A DNA stretch of 64,000 bases from Microbacterium sp. SZ1 (GCF_002362255.1 NZ_LPVV01000001.1:186001-250000); one strand, 5' to 3'. Shown: positions 15,322-28,350, counted from the first letter of the stretch. Notes: generated from the sequence alone by a model not told the origin. Numbers and translations are program-made.

Positions 15322-17079
15322 TCAGAGCGGCGGCCCGACGATCGCGGCCGAGTCGGGGCCGAGGGTCATCCGGTCCTCCTGCAGACGCGACTCCGCGGTC
15401 TCCAGCAGCACGGCGTCGCCGCGACGGACCTCGAAGTCGACGTCGCCCGCCGTGAGGTTGATCAGCACGGCCACCGCACCCCGGTCGATGCGGAATGCCC
15501 TGGCGTCCGGGGCCGCGTCCGCGTGCTCGACGGCGGCCAGCGTGTGCGTCATCTCGGGGTCGGTGAGCTCCGGCCGCTCGCGCCGCAGCGCCGTCAGGCG
15601 TCGGTAGAGCGACAGAAGGCGGGCATGCGACGGCTCATCGATCTCGTCCCACCGCAGGTGCGAGCGTTCGAACGTCGCCGGATCCTGCGGGTCCGGTACC
15701 TGCGCCGGGTCCCAGCCCATCTTCGCGAACTCCGCGATGCGCCCCTCGGCGGTCGCGCGACCGAGCTCGGGCTCGGGATGCGAGGTGAAGAACTGCCAGG
15801 GCGTCGAGGCGCCCCATTCCTCGCCCATGAACAGCATCGGCGTACCGGGAGCGGTGAGCGTGAGCACGGCTGCGACCGCGAGCCGATCCGGCGAGAGGGT
15901 CGCCGACAGACGGTCTCCCGCAGCACGGTTCCCGATCTGATCGTGGTCCTGCGCGAACGTGACCAGACGCCACGCCGGAACCGTCGGCGGGATCGGCTTC
16001 CCGTGGTTCCGCTCCCGGAACGACGAGTACGTGCCGTCGTGGAAGAACCCGCTCCGCGAGACCTTGACGAGCGCCTCGGGATCGGCGAAGTCCTCGTAGT
16101 ACCCGGCGGTCTCGCCGGTCAGCGCGACGTGGGTGGAGTGGTGCCAGTCGTCCGACCACTGGGCGGTGAGACCGTAGCCGCCGGCCTCGCGGGGCAGGAT
16201 CAGGGTCGGGTCGTTCATGTCCGACTCGGCGATCAGCGTCAGCGGGCGACCGAGGTGCGCGGAGAGGGCGTCGACCCGCTCCGACATCTCCCGCAGGATG
16301 TGCGTCGGGCCGTCGTCGTGCAGCGCGTGCACGGCGTCGAGCCGCAGCCCGTCGACGTGGAAGTCACGCAGCCACATCAGGGCGTTCTCGAGGATGTACT
16401 CGCGCACCTCGTGCTCGTCGAGGTTCACCGACGCGCCCCACGTGTTGCTCTGGCCGTCCCGCAGGTACGGACCGAACTCGGGCAGGTAGTTGCCGCTCGG
16501 CCCGAGGTGGTTGTAGACCACGTCCTGGATCACGGCGAGGCCGCGGTCGTGCGCCGCCTCCACGAAGCGCTGATACGCCGCAGGGCCGCCGTAGCCCTCG
16601 TGCACCGCGTACCAGAGCACGCCGTCGTAGCCCCAGTTCCACTCGCCGTTGAAGCCGTTGACCGGGAGCAGCTCGACGTGGGTGACGCCCAACTCGACGA
16701 GATGGTCGAGCCGTCCGATCAGGGCGTCCAGCGTGCCGTCGGGCGTGAACGTGCCGACGTGCAGCTCGTAGATCACACCGCCGGCGAGCTGGCGACCGGT
16801 CCAATCCTGGTCGTCCCACTCGAAGAGGGTCGTGTCGAACACCGCCGAGGGGCCGTGCACGCCGCCCGGCTGACGCAGCGAGCGCGGGTCGGGGCGCAGG
16901 TCGTCGCTGTCGCCGAGAAGGAAGCCGTAGCGCTCGCCCTCGGGCAGGTCGAGGTCCATCGCCCACCAGCCATCACGGTGTTCGTCGCGAGCGAGCTCGT
17001 GCTCGCCGATGACCGCGCCGCCGGGGGTGAGCCGCCGCAGGCGCACGCGCTCGGCGCGGGGAGCCCAGACGCCGATCAT
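15322..17079 (-). CDS. treZ: Malto-oligosyltrehalose trehalohydrolase TreZ
   Basis: Hydrolyses maltooligosyl trehalose to release free trehalose, the last step of the TreXYZ pathway in the cytoplasm. The 585-residue GH13 protein has an N-terminal beta domain ([14 protein letters not shown]), the barrel with nucleophile Asp in [15 protein letters not shown], acid/base Glu in [10 protein letters not shown], and the transition-state Asp in [10 protein letters not shown]. The MFMGEEWG-like segment LFMGEEWGA is typical of TreZ. ATG 17079 overlaps the treY stop by 4 nt. Length matches the family (~580). Confidence 0.96.
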   Translation of the reverse strand: MIGVWAPRAERVRLRRLTPGGAVIGEHELARDEHRDGWWAMDLDLPEGERYGFLLGDSDDLRPDPRSLRQPGGVHGPSAVFDTTLFEWDDQDWTGRQLAGGVIYELHVGTFTPDGTLDALIGRLDHLVELGVTHVELLPVNGFNGEWNWGYDGVLWYAVHEGYGGPAAYQRFVEAAHDRGLAVIQDVVYNHLGPSGNYLPEFGPYLRDGQSNTWGASVNLDEHEVREYILENALMWLRDFHVDGLRLDAVHALHDDGPTHILREMSERVDALSAHLGRPLTLIAESDMNDPTLILPREAGGYGLTAQWSDDWHHSTHVALTGETAGYYEDFADPEALVKVSRSGFFHDGTYSSFRERNHGKPIPPTVPAWRLVTFAQDHDQIGNRAAGDRLSATLSPDRLAVAAVLTLTAPGTPMLFMGEEWGASTPWQFFTSHPEPELGRATAEGRIAEFAKMGWDPAQVPDPQDPATFERSHLRWDEIDEPSHARLLSLYRRLTALRRERPELTDPEMTHTLAAVEHADAAPDARAFRIDRGAVAVLINLTAGDVDFEVRRGDAVLLETAESRLQEDRMTLGPDSAAIVGPPL

Positions 17080-19420
17080 CGCTCGTCCACCAGCAGTGCG
17101 ACGGGATAGGTGTCGAGCAGCTCGGCGAGCCGCACAGGGCCCGGCTCGATGCGACGACCCGTGAAGGCGTCGGTCGCGGGGAGGTCGTGGCGCAGCAGCA
17201 CCGTGTCGCCCCATCCGCCGCGCCGTTGGAGAGCGACCGGCAGGCGGGTCGCGACGGCGAGCACGCCGCCGCGGTCCATCGCCACCACATGATCGGATGC
17301 CGAACCCGCGGCGACTCCGGGGCGATAGCGCTCGAACAGCTCGGGGTTGTCGCGGCGCAGCCGCAGCGTGCGGGAGGTGACGAGCATCTTCGCCATCCCG
17401 GAGTCGTCGATGGGCGGAAGGGCGCCCCGTGCCACGTCGGCATCGAGCTTGCGCAGCATCCGCTCCCGCTCCGCGAAGTCGACAGGACGGCGGTTATCGG
17501 GGTCGACGAGCGAGTGGTCCCAGAGCTCGGTGCCCTGATAGACGTCGGGCACGCCCGGCGCCGCGAGCTGCAGCACCTTCGCGGAGAGCGAGTTGCTGCG
17601 CCCGTGGCCGACGATCTCGTCGACGAAGCCCTGCACGATCTCGCGGGCCGCACCGTTCGCCGCCTCGGCGATCGCGATGACGCCCCTCTCGAACTCCTCG
17701 TCCGGGTGCTGCCAGGTGGTGCCCTCTGCGGCCTCGCGTGCGGCCTTCAGCCCGTACTCCCGCAGCCTCTCGGTCGAGATCGGCCACGCGCCGACGGCCG
17801 CCTGCCACAGCAGGGCGTCGAACGGTCCGTGTCCGGTCGACGCGACGGCGCGCAGATCCGCCAGGATCTCGGCCCATCGCTCCGGCACCTCGGCGATCAC
17901 GGAGAGACGGGCACGCACGTCCTCCGAGCGCTTCGTGTCATGCGTCGACAGGGTGGTCATCGAGTGCGGCCAGGATGCCAGTCGGGCGCGCTGCGCCTCG
18001 TGGAAGTCGCCGACCGACAGCGACGCGATCGACGGGTCGGCCCCGACCTCGGTCAGCGTGCCCAGTCGCGTGAAGCGGTAGAACGCGGTGTCCTCGACGC
18101 CCTTCGCCATCACGGCGCCGCTCACCTGCGGGAAGCGCTCCGACACCTCGAGTGTCGTGTCGAAGAGCAGCGGCGTCAGTTCGCCGATGGCCTCCGCGAG
18201 GTCGGGTCGGCGTGCGACCGCGGCGTCGATCGCCTTCTGCAGGTGCTCGCCTCCGGCCGGGAGGTACGCCCGGTACACGGGGAACCCCGCGATGATCTCG
18301 GCGAGGGCGTATTTCGCCGCGACGACGCCGTGGGGCAGCGACCGGACGAGCCGGTGCACCTCGGACTGCAGGATGCTCTCGGCGACCATGCGCTTGGTCG
18401 AGACCGTGAGGTCGTGCCAGGCCTCCAGTACGGGCAGGCCGGACTCGTCTCGCAAGCGCGCGTCGAGCGTATCGAGCTCGATGACGCCGTCGCCGTCGAC
18501 GAGCACGCGGTCGATCTCGGCGAGCGCGTCATACCCCGTCGTCCCGTCGGTGCGCCACCACGACGGCAGCTCCTCGCCCGGTTCCAGGATCTTCTCGACC
18601 AGCGTGTACGCGGCACCGGTGGCATCCGCGAGGTTCTCGAGGTAGCCGGCTGGGTCGACCAGACCGTCGGGGTGATCGACCCGCAGGCCGTCGGCGAGGC
18701 CGTCGGTGATCCACCGCACGATCTCGCGGTGGGACTCCTCGAACACGTCGGGGAGCTCGACCCGGATTCCGGCCAACTCCGGCACCGCGAAGAACCGGCG
18801 GTAGTTCAGCTCGGCGTTCTGGTCCTCCCAGAAGCGCAGCTCGTAGTTCTGAGCATCGAGCAGCGCCGGCAGGTCGTCTGCGAGCTCGCCCGTGCCGGGA
18901 GCGAGCGGCAGCACGTGCTCGAAGTAGCGCAGCGTGCCGTCGGGGGCGTCGTCCGCACGCGTCGTGTCCACGGAGATGTCGCCGGCGGCCAGCACGTCGT
19001 CGAGGGGTGAACCGAGGATCGGCAGGCGGATGCGGCCGTCGCCCAGGCGGCGGTCGACGTCGAACGCGACGGCGTGCCGCGATGCGCGGCCGAGACGCAG
19101 CACATCCCACCACCACGGGTTGTCGCGCGGGCTGCCGACGCCGACGTGGTTCGGCACGATGTCGATGAGGATGCCGAGGCCCGCCGCGCGCGCCGCGGCG
19201 GCGAATCGGTCGAGACCTTCCCGTCCGCCGCGCGACTCGTCGACCTGCGAGTGGTCGACGACGTCATAGCCGTGGTCGGATCCGGGCGTCGCGGCCAGCA
19301 GCGGAGAGAGGTACGCCCACGACGCGCCGAGCGCCGACAGGTACTCCGTCGTCGCGGCGGCGTCGTCGAGTGTGAATCCCGCGCGGATCTGCAGGCGATA
19401 GGTCGACAGCGGACGCCGAG

Positions 19421-19424
<4 letters not shown>
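17076..19424 (-). CDS. treY: Malto-oligosyltrehalose synthase TreY
   Basis: Converts the reducing-end alpha-1,4 bond of a maltodextrin to an alpha,alpha-1,1 bond, making maltooligosyl trehalose. The 782-residue protein opens with [17 protein letters not shown] and has GH13 motifs [37 protein letters not shown] and the late [14 protein letters not shown] segment, all characteristic of TreY. ATG 19424 overlaps the treX stop and its own stop overlaps treZ, so the three enzymes are translationally coupled in pathway order. Confidence 0.97.
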
Positions 19425-21627
<2,203 letters not shown>

Positions 21628-21631
<4 letters not shown>

Positions 21632-21912
21632 AGAGCGCGCCGAACAGACGCAGCGCGGTGCAGGACCGTCTTCACCGCATCGTGGAAATCGTGCACCTGC
21701 GCCACCTCCTCCGCGCGGGGATAGGGCACTCCGACGTAGCAGACGAAGACCGGGGCGACGTGCTCGATGTATCCGATGGGACCCTCATGGAAGACAACGT
21801 AGCGGTCGATGTCGACACGCTCGTACAGAGGTTCGGGAGCGGGTGTCGGCTGCGCGGCGACCTCCCGCGAGTCCGCGCGTCGGTCATGTGCGGTGGGGGT
21901 GTTCGCAGACAT
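21628..21912 (-). CDS. Conserved-looking 94-residue protein of unknown function, first gene of the tre operon
   Basis: Not a family I can name. Starts at ATG 21912 with GGGAG six nt upstream, so it is translated. The first 25 residues are polar and Pro/Ala-rich. The core contains YERVDIDRYVVFHEGPIGYI and VFVCYVGVPYPRAEEVAQVH, with aromatic/hydrophobic alternation suggesting a small beta-rich cytoplasmic domain. No signal peptide or membrane segment. Its stop overlaps the treX GTG by 4 nt, so it is coupled to the trehalose enzymes and may modulate or locate them (inference). Confidence 0.75.
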
Positions 21913-22135
21913 GAGTGCTCCCGATTCTGTAGTTGGTGAGCCTCACGCTACGAGTTCGGTTGGAGAAGAAATATCCCATTGCCTCGGGGCGACACACACG
22001 CTATACCGCGTGGTGGCGGCAGAGGAACGGTCCGGCGTGCGGCGGGCGATCGACCGATGATGCCGATCGTGAAACCACCGACGGCGCACCTGCGACAATG
22101 GAGATCCCGTGCCGATTCCGAATTGAGGAGCTCCC

Positions 22136-23539
22136 GTGCAGTACATCTCCACCCGAGGCGGCATGACGCCGCTGCCGTACTGCGAGACGCTGCTCGAAGG
22201 CCTCGCCCCCGACGGCGGTCTCGCCGTTCCCGAGGTCATGCCGACGGTCGACGGGGAGACGCTCGAGCGCTGGCGCGCCCTCACCTATCCGCAGCTGGCC
22301 ACCGAGGTGCTCGGTCTGTTCGCCACCGACATCCCGCGCGAGGACCTCGCTCGCATGACGGCCGCGGCCTACGCGCCGTTCCCCGAGGAGGTCGTGCCGC
22401 TCCGCGAGATCGACGGGGGTCTCACCCTGGTCGGGCTCTCGGAGGGACCGACTCTGGCGTTCAAGGACCTCGCGATGCAGTTCCTCGGGCAGGTCGTCGA
22501 GTACGCGCTGGAGCAGAGGGGCGAAGTCCTCAACGTCCTCGGCGCGACCTCGGGCGACACCGGCTCGGCCGCCGAGCACGCGCTGCGCGGCAAGGACCGC
22601 ATCTCAGTCTTCATGCTCTCGCCGCAGGGTCGCATGAGCACGTTCCAGCGTGCGCAGATGTTCTCCCTCGACGACGACAACATCCACAACATCGCGATCG
22701 ACGGCGTCTTCGACGATTGCCAGAACCTCGTCAAGGCGCTCGCCGGAGACCTCGACTTCAAGCGCGCGCAGCACCTCGGTGCGGTGAACTCGATCAACCT
22801 CGCGCGCATCACCGCACAGGTCGTCTACTACTTCTGGGCCTGGCTGCGGGCGACGGATGCCGGGGGCTGGACCGAGGTCTCCTTCACGGTTCCGTCCGGC
22901 AACTTCGGCAACATCCTCTCCGGGTTCTTCGCGAAGGAGATGGGGCTTCCGATCCGCCGCCTCGTGCTGGCCGCGAACGAGAACAACGTGCTCGACGAGT
23001 TCTTCCGCACGGGCGTCTACCGTCCGCGGAGCGCCGCGCAGACCCTCGCGACCTCGAGCCCGTCGATGGACATCTCGAAGGCCTCGAACCTCGAGCGGTT
23101 CATCTTCGAGCTCGTCGGCCGGGACGCCGCCCGTGTGGTGAGCGCGTGGAACGACCTCGACACGCACGGCCACTTCGACTTCACGGCGGACCTCGCCCGC
23201 TTCGTCGAGGAGTACGGCATCGTCAGCGGCACCTCGACGCACGACGACCGTCTCGCGACGATCCGCTCGGTCTACGAGACGTCGGACGACGTGATCGACC
23301 CGCACACGGCCGACGGCGTGAAGGTCGCTCGTGAGTACCTCGAGCCGGGCGTCCCCATGCTCGTGCTCGAGACGGCCAAGCCGCAGAAGTTCGCCGACAC
23401 GATCCGCGAGGCGATCGGCATCGAGCTGGACTACTCCGACGAGCTGCGCGCCATGCTCGACGCGCCGCAGCACGTGACCGAGATGGCCGACGACGAGCAG
23501 GCGCTCCGAGCGTTCATCCAGGAGAACGCACTGCGCTGA
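22136..23539 (+). CDS. thrC: Threonine synthase
   Basis: PLP enzyme converting O-phosphohomoserine to threonine, 467 residues, of the long (type I) class. Begins YISTRGGMTPLPYCE; PLP-binding Lys110 is in LAFKDLAMQFLG; the phosphate-binding loop is NVLGATSGDTGSAAEHAL; SGNFGNILSG is also diagnostic. GTG 22136 follows GAGGAG. It stands alone here rather than next to hom and thrB as in many actinobacteria. A weak promoter-like GTGAAA-N19-GACAAT lies at 22069-22099. Confidence 0.96.
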   Translation: MQYISTRGGMTPLPYCETLLEGLAPDGGLAVPEVMPTVDGETLERWRALTYPQLATEVLGLFATDIPREDLARMTAAAYAPFPEEVVPLREIDGGLTLVGLSEGPTLAFKDLAMQFLGQVVEYALEQRGEVLNVLGATSGDTGSAAEHALRGKDRISVFMLSPQGRMSTFQRAQMFSLDDDNIHNIAIDGVFDDCQNLVKALAGDLDFKRAQHLGAVNSINLARITAQVVYYFWAWLRATDAGGWTEVSFTVPSGNFGNILSGFFAKEMGLPIRRLVLAANENNVLDEFFRTGVYRPRSAAQTLATSSPSMDISKASNLERFIFELVGRDAARVVSAWNDLDTHGHFDFTADLARFVEEYGIVSGTSTHDDRLATIRSVYETSDDVIDPHTADGVKVAREYLEPGVPMLVLETAKPQKFADTIREAIGIELDYSDELRAMLDAPQHVTEMADDEQALRAFIQENALR

Positions 23540-23557
23540 TCGCTCGCGGCGCTACCG

Positions 23558-23967
23558 TCATTCGGGGTCGCCGTGCAGCATCCACGAGATGCCGAAGCGG
23601 TCGACGAGCATCCCGAAGGTGCCGCCCCAGGGCGGCGTGTCGAGCGGCATGGTGACCGTCGCCCCGCGGACAGCGCGTCCCACACCTCCTGTGTGCGCGC
23701 CTGCGTGTTGCCGCTCAGCGACACCGAGATGCCGGCCGGAGCCTCGTACGTCATGCCGTCCGGCGTGTCCGACGCCATGAGCACGAGGCCGTCGTCGGTC
23801 GTGAGCTGCGCGTGCATCACGAGGTCGGCCTGGTCGGGATCCTGAACCATGTCGGGAAACTCTCCGAAGGTGGTGATCTCGAGGTCTCCCCCGAGCACAT
23901 CCCGGTAGAACTCCATCGCCTGCCGCGCCTCGGTGCGGAACGAGAGATACGGATTCAGATTCGCCAT
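23558..23967 (-). pseudogene. VOC-family (PhnB/glyoxalase-like) gene with a frameshift
   Basis: The 5' part from ATG 23967 encodes NLNPYLSFRTEARQAMEFYR and continues through EFPDMVQDPDQADLVMHAQL to WDALSAG, typical of PhnB-like VOC proteins. Near 23660-23662 the frame breaks. The expected end (TVTMPLDTPPWGGTFGML, then VDRFGISWMLHGDPE and stop at 23558) is intact in another frame beginning at 23659. One base appears missing, probably from the G-rich GCGGGG stretch. Restoring it gives about 136 residues, the family's usual length. This is a real disruption or a sequencing error; without repair the frame runs on into thrC antisense. Confidence 0.8.
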
Positions 23968-24054
23968 GACTGCTCCCGGGTGTGTGATGCCGGGCCGACG
24001 CGGCCCCGTCGCACGATCATTGTGCGTCGGTCGCGTGACGCGCACAAGAGAGGT

Positions 24055-24321
24055 TCAGGCAGGCAGAGCCTTCACCGCCGCCGTCAGCACCTGAGGCACG
24101 GTCGGCACTCCTTCGGCGCGGAACACCGCAGCACCCGTGGCGTCGCGGATGATGACGGTCGGAGTGGATCGGATGTCGAGAGCTTCGGCGGCATCCGGAT
24201 CGCGGGCGACGTCGATCTCGGTGACGATCGCGTCGGGGAGGTATCGCGTCGCCTCGGCGAGGACCGCGCGCGTCCGCGCGCAGGCACCGCAGAACGCCGA
24301 GGTCACCAGGGTCAGCTCCAT
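24055..24321 (-). CDS. Thioredoxin/glutaredoxin-like small protein
   Basis: An 88-residue thioredoxin-fold protein with redox motif FCGACART (CxxC) near residues 12-15 and the cis-Pro in STPTVIIRD. It would act as a cytoplasmic thiol-disulfide carrier. ATG 24321 is chosen over an in-frame GTG at 24339 because the GGGAGGG Shine-Dalgarno lies between them. Monocistronic by appearance; the next gene on this strand starts about 1 kb upstream and ends 61 bp before it. Confidence 0.8.
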   Translation of the reverse strand: MELTLVTSAFCGACARTRAVLAEATRYLPDAIVTEIDVARDPDAAEALDIRSTPTVIIRDATGAAVFRAEGVPTVPQVLTAAVKALPA

Positions 24322-24382
24322 GATCGTCGTCCCTCCCACTCAGGGGAGAACAGGATGCCGCCCGCGGCTGTTCCCGGACGGG

Positions 24383-25390
24383 TCACGCCTCGACGGGGGA
24401 GCGCGGATGCAGGAGACCGGATGCTGCGCCGAGAGCCGCTCCGACCACCGTGTCGACGATGCGCTCCCCGGCGACGCTCATCGAGCCGATGTCACCGGTA
24501 GCGGCCCCGGTGAGGAGGAGCACGAGCGGTGTGATGAAGACGAGGGCGAGCGCGTAGTGGCGTACCACGACGAGTTCGATCGCGAACTGGAGGGCCCCGA
24601 GCAGCAGCGCCAGCCACAGCCCGCTCGGGTGCAGCAGCGCCAGGAGCGCGTACAGTCCGGCGCCGACGACCGTGCCCAGCATCCGGTGCAGGCCTCGCTG
24701 CACGGCGGCGCGGCGGGCCGCGGCGATGCCGATGACCGCCACCGCCGAGCCGACGATCCAGTAAATGCGGGTCGGATCGATGACGAGACCGAGCAGCACG
24801 CCGAGCACCGCCACGATGGCGACCCGGAGGAGCAGCAGGCGGGAGTCGGCGTCGAGCGACGGCCCGGGGAGCAGCTCGCGCAGCGGCCTCGCGCTGACGG
24901 ACCGGGCGCGGGGGAGCAGAAGCGGCGTCATCGCCACCAGGTACGAGAAGGCGCACCCGCCGGCGAGGGCGGCCAGATAGATGAGCGGCGCCACCGGGGA
25001 GCTCGCGGCGACATGGGCGGAGAGCCCGAACACCAGCACGAAGAACAGCGGTCCGGGTGGCCCGAGACGGAAGCCGAACGACAGCGCCGCGCTGATGACA
25101 GCGACGACCACGACGCCGACGCTGACGAGCCACGGGGTGCCGGCTGCCGCGACGCCCAGGACCGCGCTCACGATCAGACCCGCGGCGACGAACGGCAGCA
25201 CGCGCGCCCGATCGATCGCCGGCGCCGAGCCGGCGAACAGCACGGTGAACGCTCCGGACGCCGCGATGTAGCCGAGCGACGGCTGACCGAGCAGAGTCAT
25301 GATCGCGATCGGCGCGGCGATACCCAGTGCGGCCTGTGTGGCGAGAGGCCATCGCGGGCCGCGGGACGGGGCGAAGGCGAACAGGCTCAC
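24383..25390 (-). CDS. FUSC-family integral membrane protein
   Basis: A 335-residue protein with about ten hydrophobic segments in two halves, as in FUSC (fusaric-acid-resistance-like) proteins. Features seen: GQPSLGYIAASGAFTVLFAG near the N-terminus and, in the second half, RRAAVQRGLHRMLGTVVGAG, the family's conserved RxxGTxxG-type segment. These proteins are thought to export aromatic acids or organic compounds; substrate unknown. GTG 25390 is chosen because upstream in-frame codons overlap the divergent peptidase gene. No partner membrane-fusion protein is nearby. Confidence 0.78.
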   Translation of the reverse strand: MSLFAFAPSRGPRWPLATQAALGIAAPIAIMTLLGQPSLGYIAASGAFTVLFAGSAPAIDRARVLPFVAAGLIVSAVLGVAAAGTPWLVSVGVVVVAVISAALSFGFRLGPPGPLFFVLVFGLSAHVAASSPVAPLIYLAALAGGCAFSYLVAMTPLLLPRARSVSARPLRELLPGPSLDADSRLLLLRVAIVAVLGVLLGLVIDPTRIYWIVGSAVAVIGIAAARRAAVQRGLHRMLGTVVGAGLYALLALLHPSGLWLALLLGALQFAIELVVVRHYALALVFITPLVLLLTGAATGDIGSMSVAGERIVDTVVGAALGAASGLLHPRSPVEA

Positions 25391-25442
25391 CCCTCGATTC
25401 TCTCCCGTTCCGTGAGATGCCTCCGCCGATACCATGGCCCTC

Positions 25443-26777
25443 GTGACAGATCCCCGCCCCGGAATCGCCGGCCGCCTCTCGCGGATGATCCAGCTCCCCA
25501 CGGTCTCGGCCGAGCTCGATGAGCGCGGGATTCAGCCCTTCGAGGATTTCGTCACCCTCCTCCGCGAGCTCTACCCGCTGACGCACGAGGCGCTGACTCT
25601 CGAGCGGCACACCGACTTCGGTCTCCTCTTCCACTGGCGCGGCAGCGCCGGTCGCTCCGATGACCCGGTCGTGCTGATGGCGCACTACGACGTGGTGCCG
25701 GTCGACGAGAGCGACGCCTGGACCCACCCGCCCTTCGCCGGTGTCGTCGCCGACGGCATGGTGTACGGACGCGGGGCGCTCGACGACAAGGGGCCGCTCA
25801 TCGTCGTGCTCGAAGCCGTCGAGAACCTCCTGGCCGACGGGTTCACCCCGGCTCGCGACGTGTACCTCTCGTTCGGGGGCAACGAAGAGACGTTCGGCCG
25901 CGCCGCCGAGGAGATCGCTCATGTGCTCCGCGACCGCGGCATCGTTCCGTGGCTGGTCGTCGACGAGGGCGGCGCCGTCGTCGACGCCCCGCTGCCCTTC
26001 GTGCCCGGCCGTGCGGCGATGATCGGCGTCGGCGAGAAGGGTGTCATGACCCTCACGCTGTCGGCCCGCGGCGACGGCGGCCACGCCTCGGCCCCGCCCA
26101 GCCTCACCGCTGTGCGCCGCGTCGCGCGAGCGGTGGACCGCCTCGGGCCGACGACCTTCCGGCCGCGGGTCTCGACGGCCGTCGCCGGGATGCTGACGCG
26201 GCTCGCCGCCGAGACGCCGGGCGCAGCCCGTCACCTGCTGCGGCTGCTGGGATCCGTGCCGTGGCTCACCGGACGGGTGTTCGCGGCTCTCGGCGGAGAG
26301 GCTGCGGCGCTCGTGCGCACGACGGTCGCCCCCACGATGCAGTCCGGCGGCACGGCCGCGAACGTGCTGCCCTCACAGGCGGCGGCGACTGTGAACCTGC
26401 GCATCGCGCTGGGGGAGACGACGCAGCAGACCGTGCTGCGGGTGCGACGGCGCATCCGTGATCCGCTGGTCACGGTGACGGTCGTCGATGCGAGCGAGCC
26501 CTCCCCGGAATCGTCGGTCGACACCGAGCAGTTCGCGCTGCTCGCCGACGCGCTCGCGGTGTCGCACCCCGGCATCCCCGCAGTGCCGTACGTGATGATG
26601 GCGGCGACCGATTCGCGGCACTTCCATCGCTTCTCTCCTGCCGTCTACCGTTTCGCACCGCTCGAGATGTCGAACGCGCAGCGGGCCTCGATCCACGGTG
26701 TGGACGAGAATGTCGAGATCGCCGCTCTCGAGCGCGGCGAGCGCTTCCATCGCGCGCTGCTCGAACGGCTAGGGTGA
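25443..26777 (+). CDS. M20-family metallopeptidase (carboxypeptidase S-like)
   Basis: A zinc-dependent cytoplasmic exopeptidase or amidohydrolase of about 444 residues. Metal ligands are visible: His/Asp in LMAHYDVVP, Asp in GRGALDDKG, catalytic Glu in GGNEETFG, Asp in VVDEGG and His near the C-terminus in SIHGVDENV. The dimerisation (lid) domain is in the middle. Length and the MMAATDSRHF segment resemble the CPS1/PM20D1 branch. The start is set at GTG 25443 because TACCAT at 25430-25435 with a 7-nt gap looks like a leaderless -10; ATG 25434 is the alternative and falls inside that hexamer. Confidence 0.88.
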   Translation: MTDPRPGIAGRLSRMIQLPTVSAELDERGIQPFEDFVTLLRELYPLTHEALTLERHTDFGLLFHWRGSAGRSDDPVVLMAHYDVVPVDESDAWTHPPFAGVVADGMVYGRGALDDKGPLIVVLEAVENLLADGFTPARDVYLSFGGNEETFGRAAEEIAHVLRDRGIVPWLVVDEGGAVVDAPLPFVPGRAAMIGVGEKGVMTLTLSARGDGGHASAPPSLTAVRRVARAVDRLGPTTFRPRVSTAVAGMLTRLAAETPGAARHLLRLLGSVPWLTGRVFAALGGEAAALVRTTVAPTMQSGGTAANVLPSQAAATVNLRIALGETTQQTVLRVRRRIRDPLVTVTVVDASEPSPESSVDTEQFALLADALAVSHPGIPAVPYVMMAATDSRHFHRFSPAVYRFAPLEMSNAQRASIHGVDENVEIAALERGERFHRALLERLG

Positions 26778-26835
26778 TCTCACCCGCCGCCGATCGCCGC
26801 CGCGACCGGTCCCGCCTTGTCACCGAGGAGTCGCG

Positions 26836-28290
26836 ATGACGCGCACCCGCACCCTGGGCACGCTCGCTGCCGTCGTCGGCTTCCTGGCGTTCGTCGAGTT
26901 CACGAGCGGTGTGCTGCAGGGGTACTACACGCCCATGCTCAGCGACATCGCCCGCCACCTCCGCATCCACGACGCCGACGTCAACTGGCTCGAGGGCACT
27001 CAGCTGATGCTGTCGGCGCTCGTCGTGCCGGCGTTCGCGAAGCTCGGCGACATGGTCGGCCACAAGCGGATGCTGTTGATCTCGACCGCGCTGACCGCTG
27101 CCGCCGCGATGGTGCTGCCGTTCACCGACTCGTTCGCGGTGTTCCTCATCGGGTGGACGCTCATGGGCTTCTACGTGGTGTGGCTGCCGCTCGAGATCGC
27201 CCTGATCTGGTCCCGTGCCCGCCGCCTGGAGGGACGCGCCTCGATCACCGCGAAGGCTGCGGGTCTGCTCGTCGCCGCTCTCGAAGGCGGCGCGATCATC
27301 GGAGCCCTCGCCGGAGGGGCGCTCATCGACGTGCTGCCGCTCACCGTGGTGCTGCTCATCCCCGCCCTGCTCATCGTCGTGTGCTTCTTCGTCATCCTGT
27401 TCGGGGTCACCGAGTCGCCGGAGCCGGTGGGCGGCGTCTTCGACACCGTCGGCGTGATCCTCATCTCGCTGGCGCTCATCTGCTTCACGGGTGGTCTCAG
27501 CCTCCTGCGTCTCGAGGGCGGGCTCGTCAACCCGCTGTCGTGGGGCGTCGTGCTGCTCGGCATCCTGCTCGTGATCCCGTTCGTGCTCTGGGAGCTGCGC
27601 AACGACGACCCGCTCATCGACGTGCGCATGTTCCGCTCGCCGGCGCTCGGTCCGGTCTTCCTCACCGCCGGACTCTTCGGCGTCAGCGTGCTGGGCGCGC
27701 AGGCTCCGCTGTCGACGTTCGCCCGTACCGATCCCGGGGTCTACGGGTACGGTCTCGGCACCACGGGTTTCGCGACGTCGTTGATCATCGGGATCTACCT
27801 GATCGGCATGATCGTCGGCGCTCTCCTGTTCCCTGGAGTCGCCCGCGCTATCTCGCCGAGGGTCACGCTGATGGGGGCGTCGGTGCTCGTCGGCGTCGGA
27901 TTCCTGCTCTTCCTGCCCTTCCACGACGCCTACGCCCAGGTCATCACGAACATGGTCGTGGTGGGTCTCGGGTCGGGAGCTCTCGTGGCGGCTCTGCCCG
28001 CCGCGGCGGCATCGGCCGCTCCCGCGACGCAGACCGGCGTCGCCACGGGGCTCACGAACTCCGTCAAGACCGTGGGCGGCGCGATCGCGTCATGCGTGTT
28101 CGGCATCGCGCTCCTGAACGGAGCCGCAGGCGCCGTCGAGGGCACAGCCGGATCGTTCGCCGGGTACGTCACGGTGTGGGTCGTGTGCGGCGTGACCGCC
28201 CTCGCGGCCGCCGCGCTGCTCGCCTTCGTGCCGAAGACGGCCTTCACCGATCGGACGGATGCCGAGGCCGTCGCGGCGCCGGTGCTCTGA
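26836..28290 (+). CDS. MFS transporter, EmrB/QacA-like (DHA2-type)
   Basis: A 484-residue major-facilitator protein with about 14 hydrophobic segments. Motif A-like loop KLGDMVGHKRMLL follows TM2, and NWLEGTQLMLSALVVPAF resembles the DHA2 pattern WxxxxYxL. It would be a proton-driven drug or metabolite exporter; no regulator lies beside it, so the substrate cannot be guessed. Strong GAGGAG Shine-Dalgarno precedes ATG 26836. The 58-bp gap after the peptidase gene allows co-transcription. Confidence 0.87.
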   Translation: MTRTRTLGTLAAVVGFLAFVEFTSGVLQGYYTPMLSDIARHLRIHDADVNWLEGTQLMLSALVVPAFAKLGDMVGHKRMLLISTALTAAAAMVLPFTDSFAVFLIGWTLMGFYVVWLPLEIALIWSRARRLEGRASITAKAAGLLVAALEGGAIIGALAGGALIDVLPLTVVLLIPALLIVVCFFVILFGVTESPEPVGGVFDTVGVILISLALICFTGGLSLLRLEGGLVNPLSWGVVLLGILLVIPFVLWELRNDDPLIDVRMFRSPALGPVFLTAGLFGVSVLGAQAPLSTFARTDPGVYGYGLGTTGFATSLIIGIYLIGMIVGALLFPGVARAISPRVTLMGASVLVGVGFLLFLPFHDAYAQVITNMVVVGLGSGALVAALPAAAASAAPATQTGVATGLTNSVKTVGGAIASCVFGIALLNGAAGAVEGTAGSFAGYVTVWVVCGVTALAAAALLAFVPKTAFTDRTDAEAVAAPVL

Positions 28291-28313
28291 CCCGCTCGGC
28301 CGCCCGCGTCTGA

Positions 28314-28346
28314 AGGGGTGAACGACGTCGCCCGTCGCCCACCCCT
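28314..28346. terminator. Terminator-like hairpin between convergent genes
   Basis: AGGGGTG (28314-28320) pairs with CACCCCT (28340-28346), with an inner CGAC/GTCG stem. It lies between the MFS gene and the 3' end of rtcB. No T-tract. Confidence 0.5.
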
Positions 28347-28350
28347 CGCC

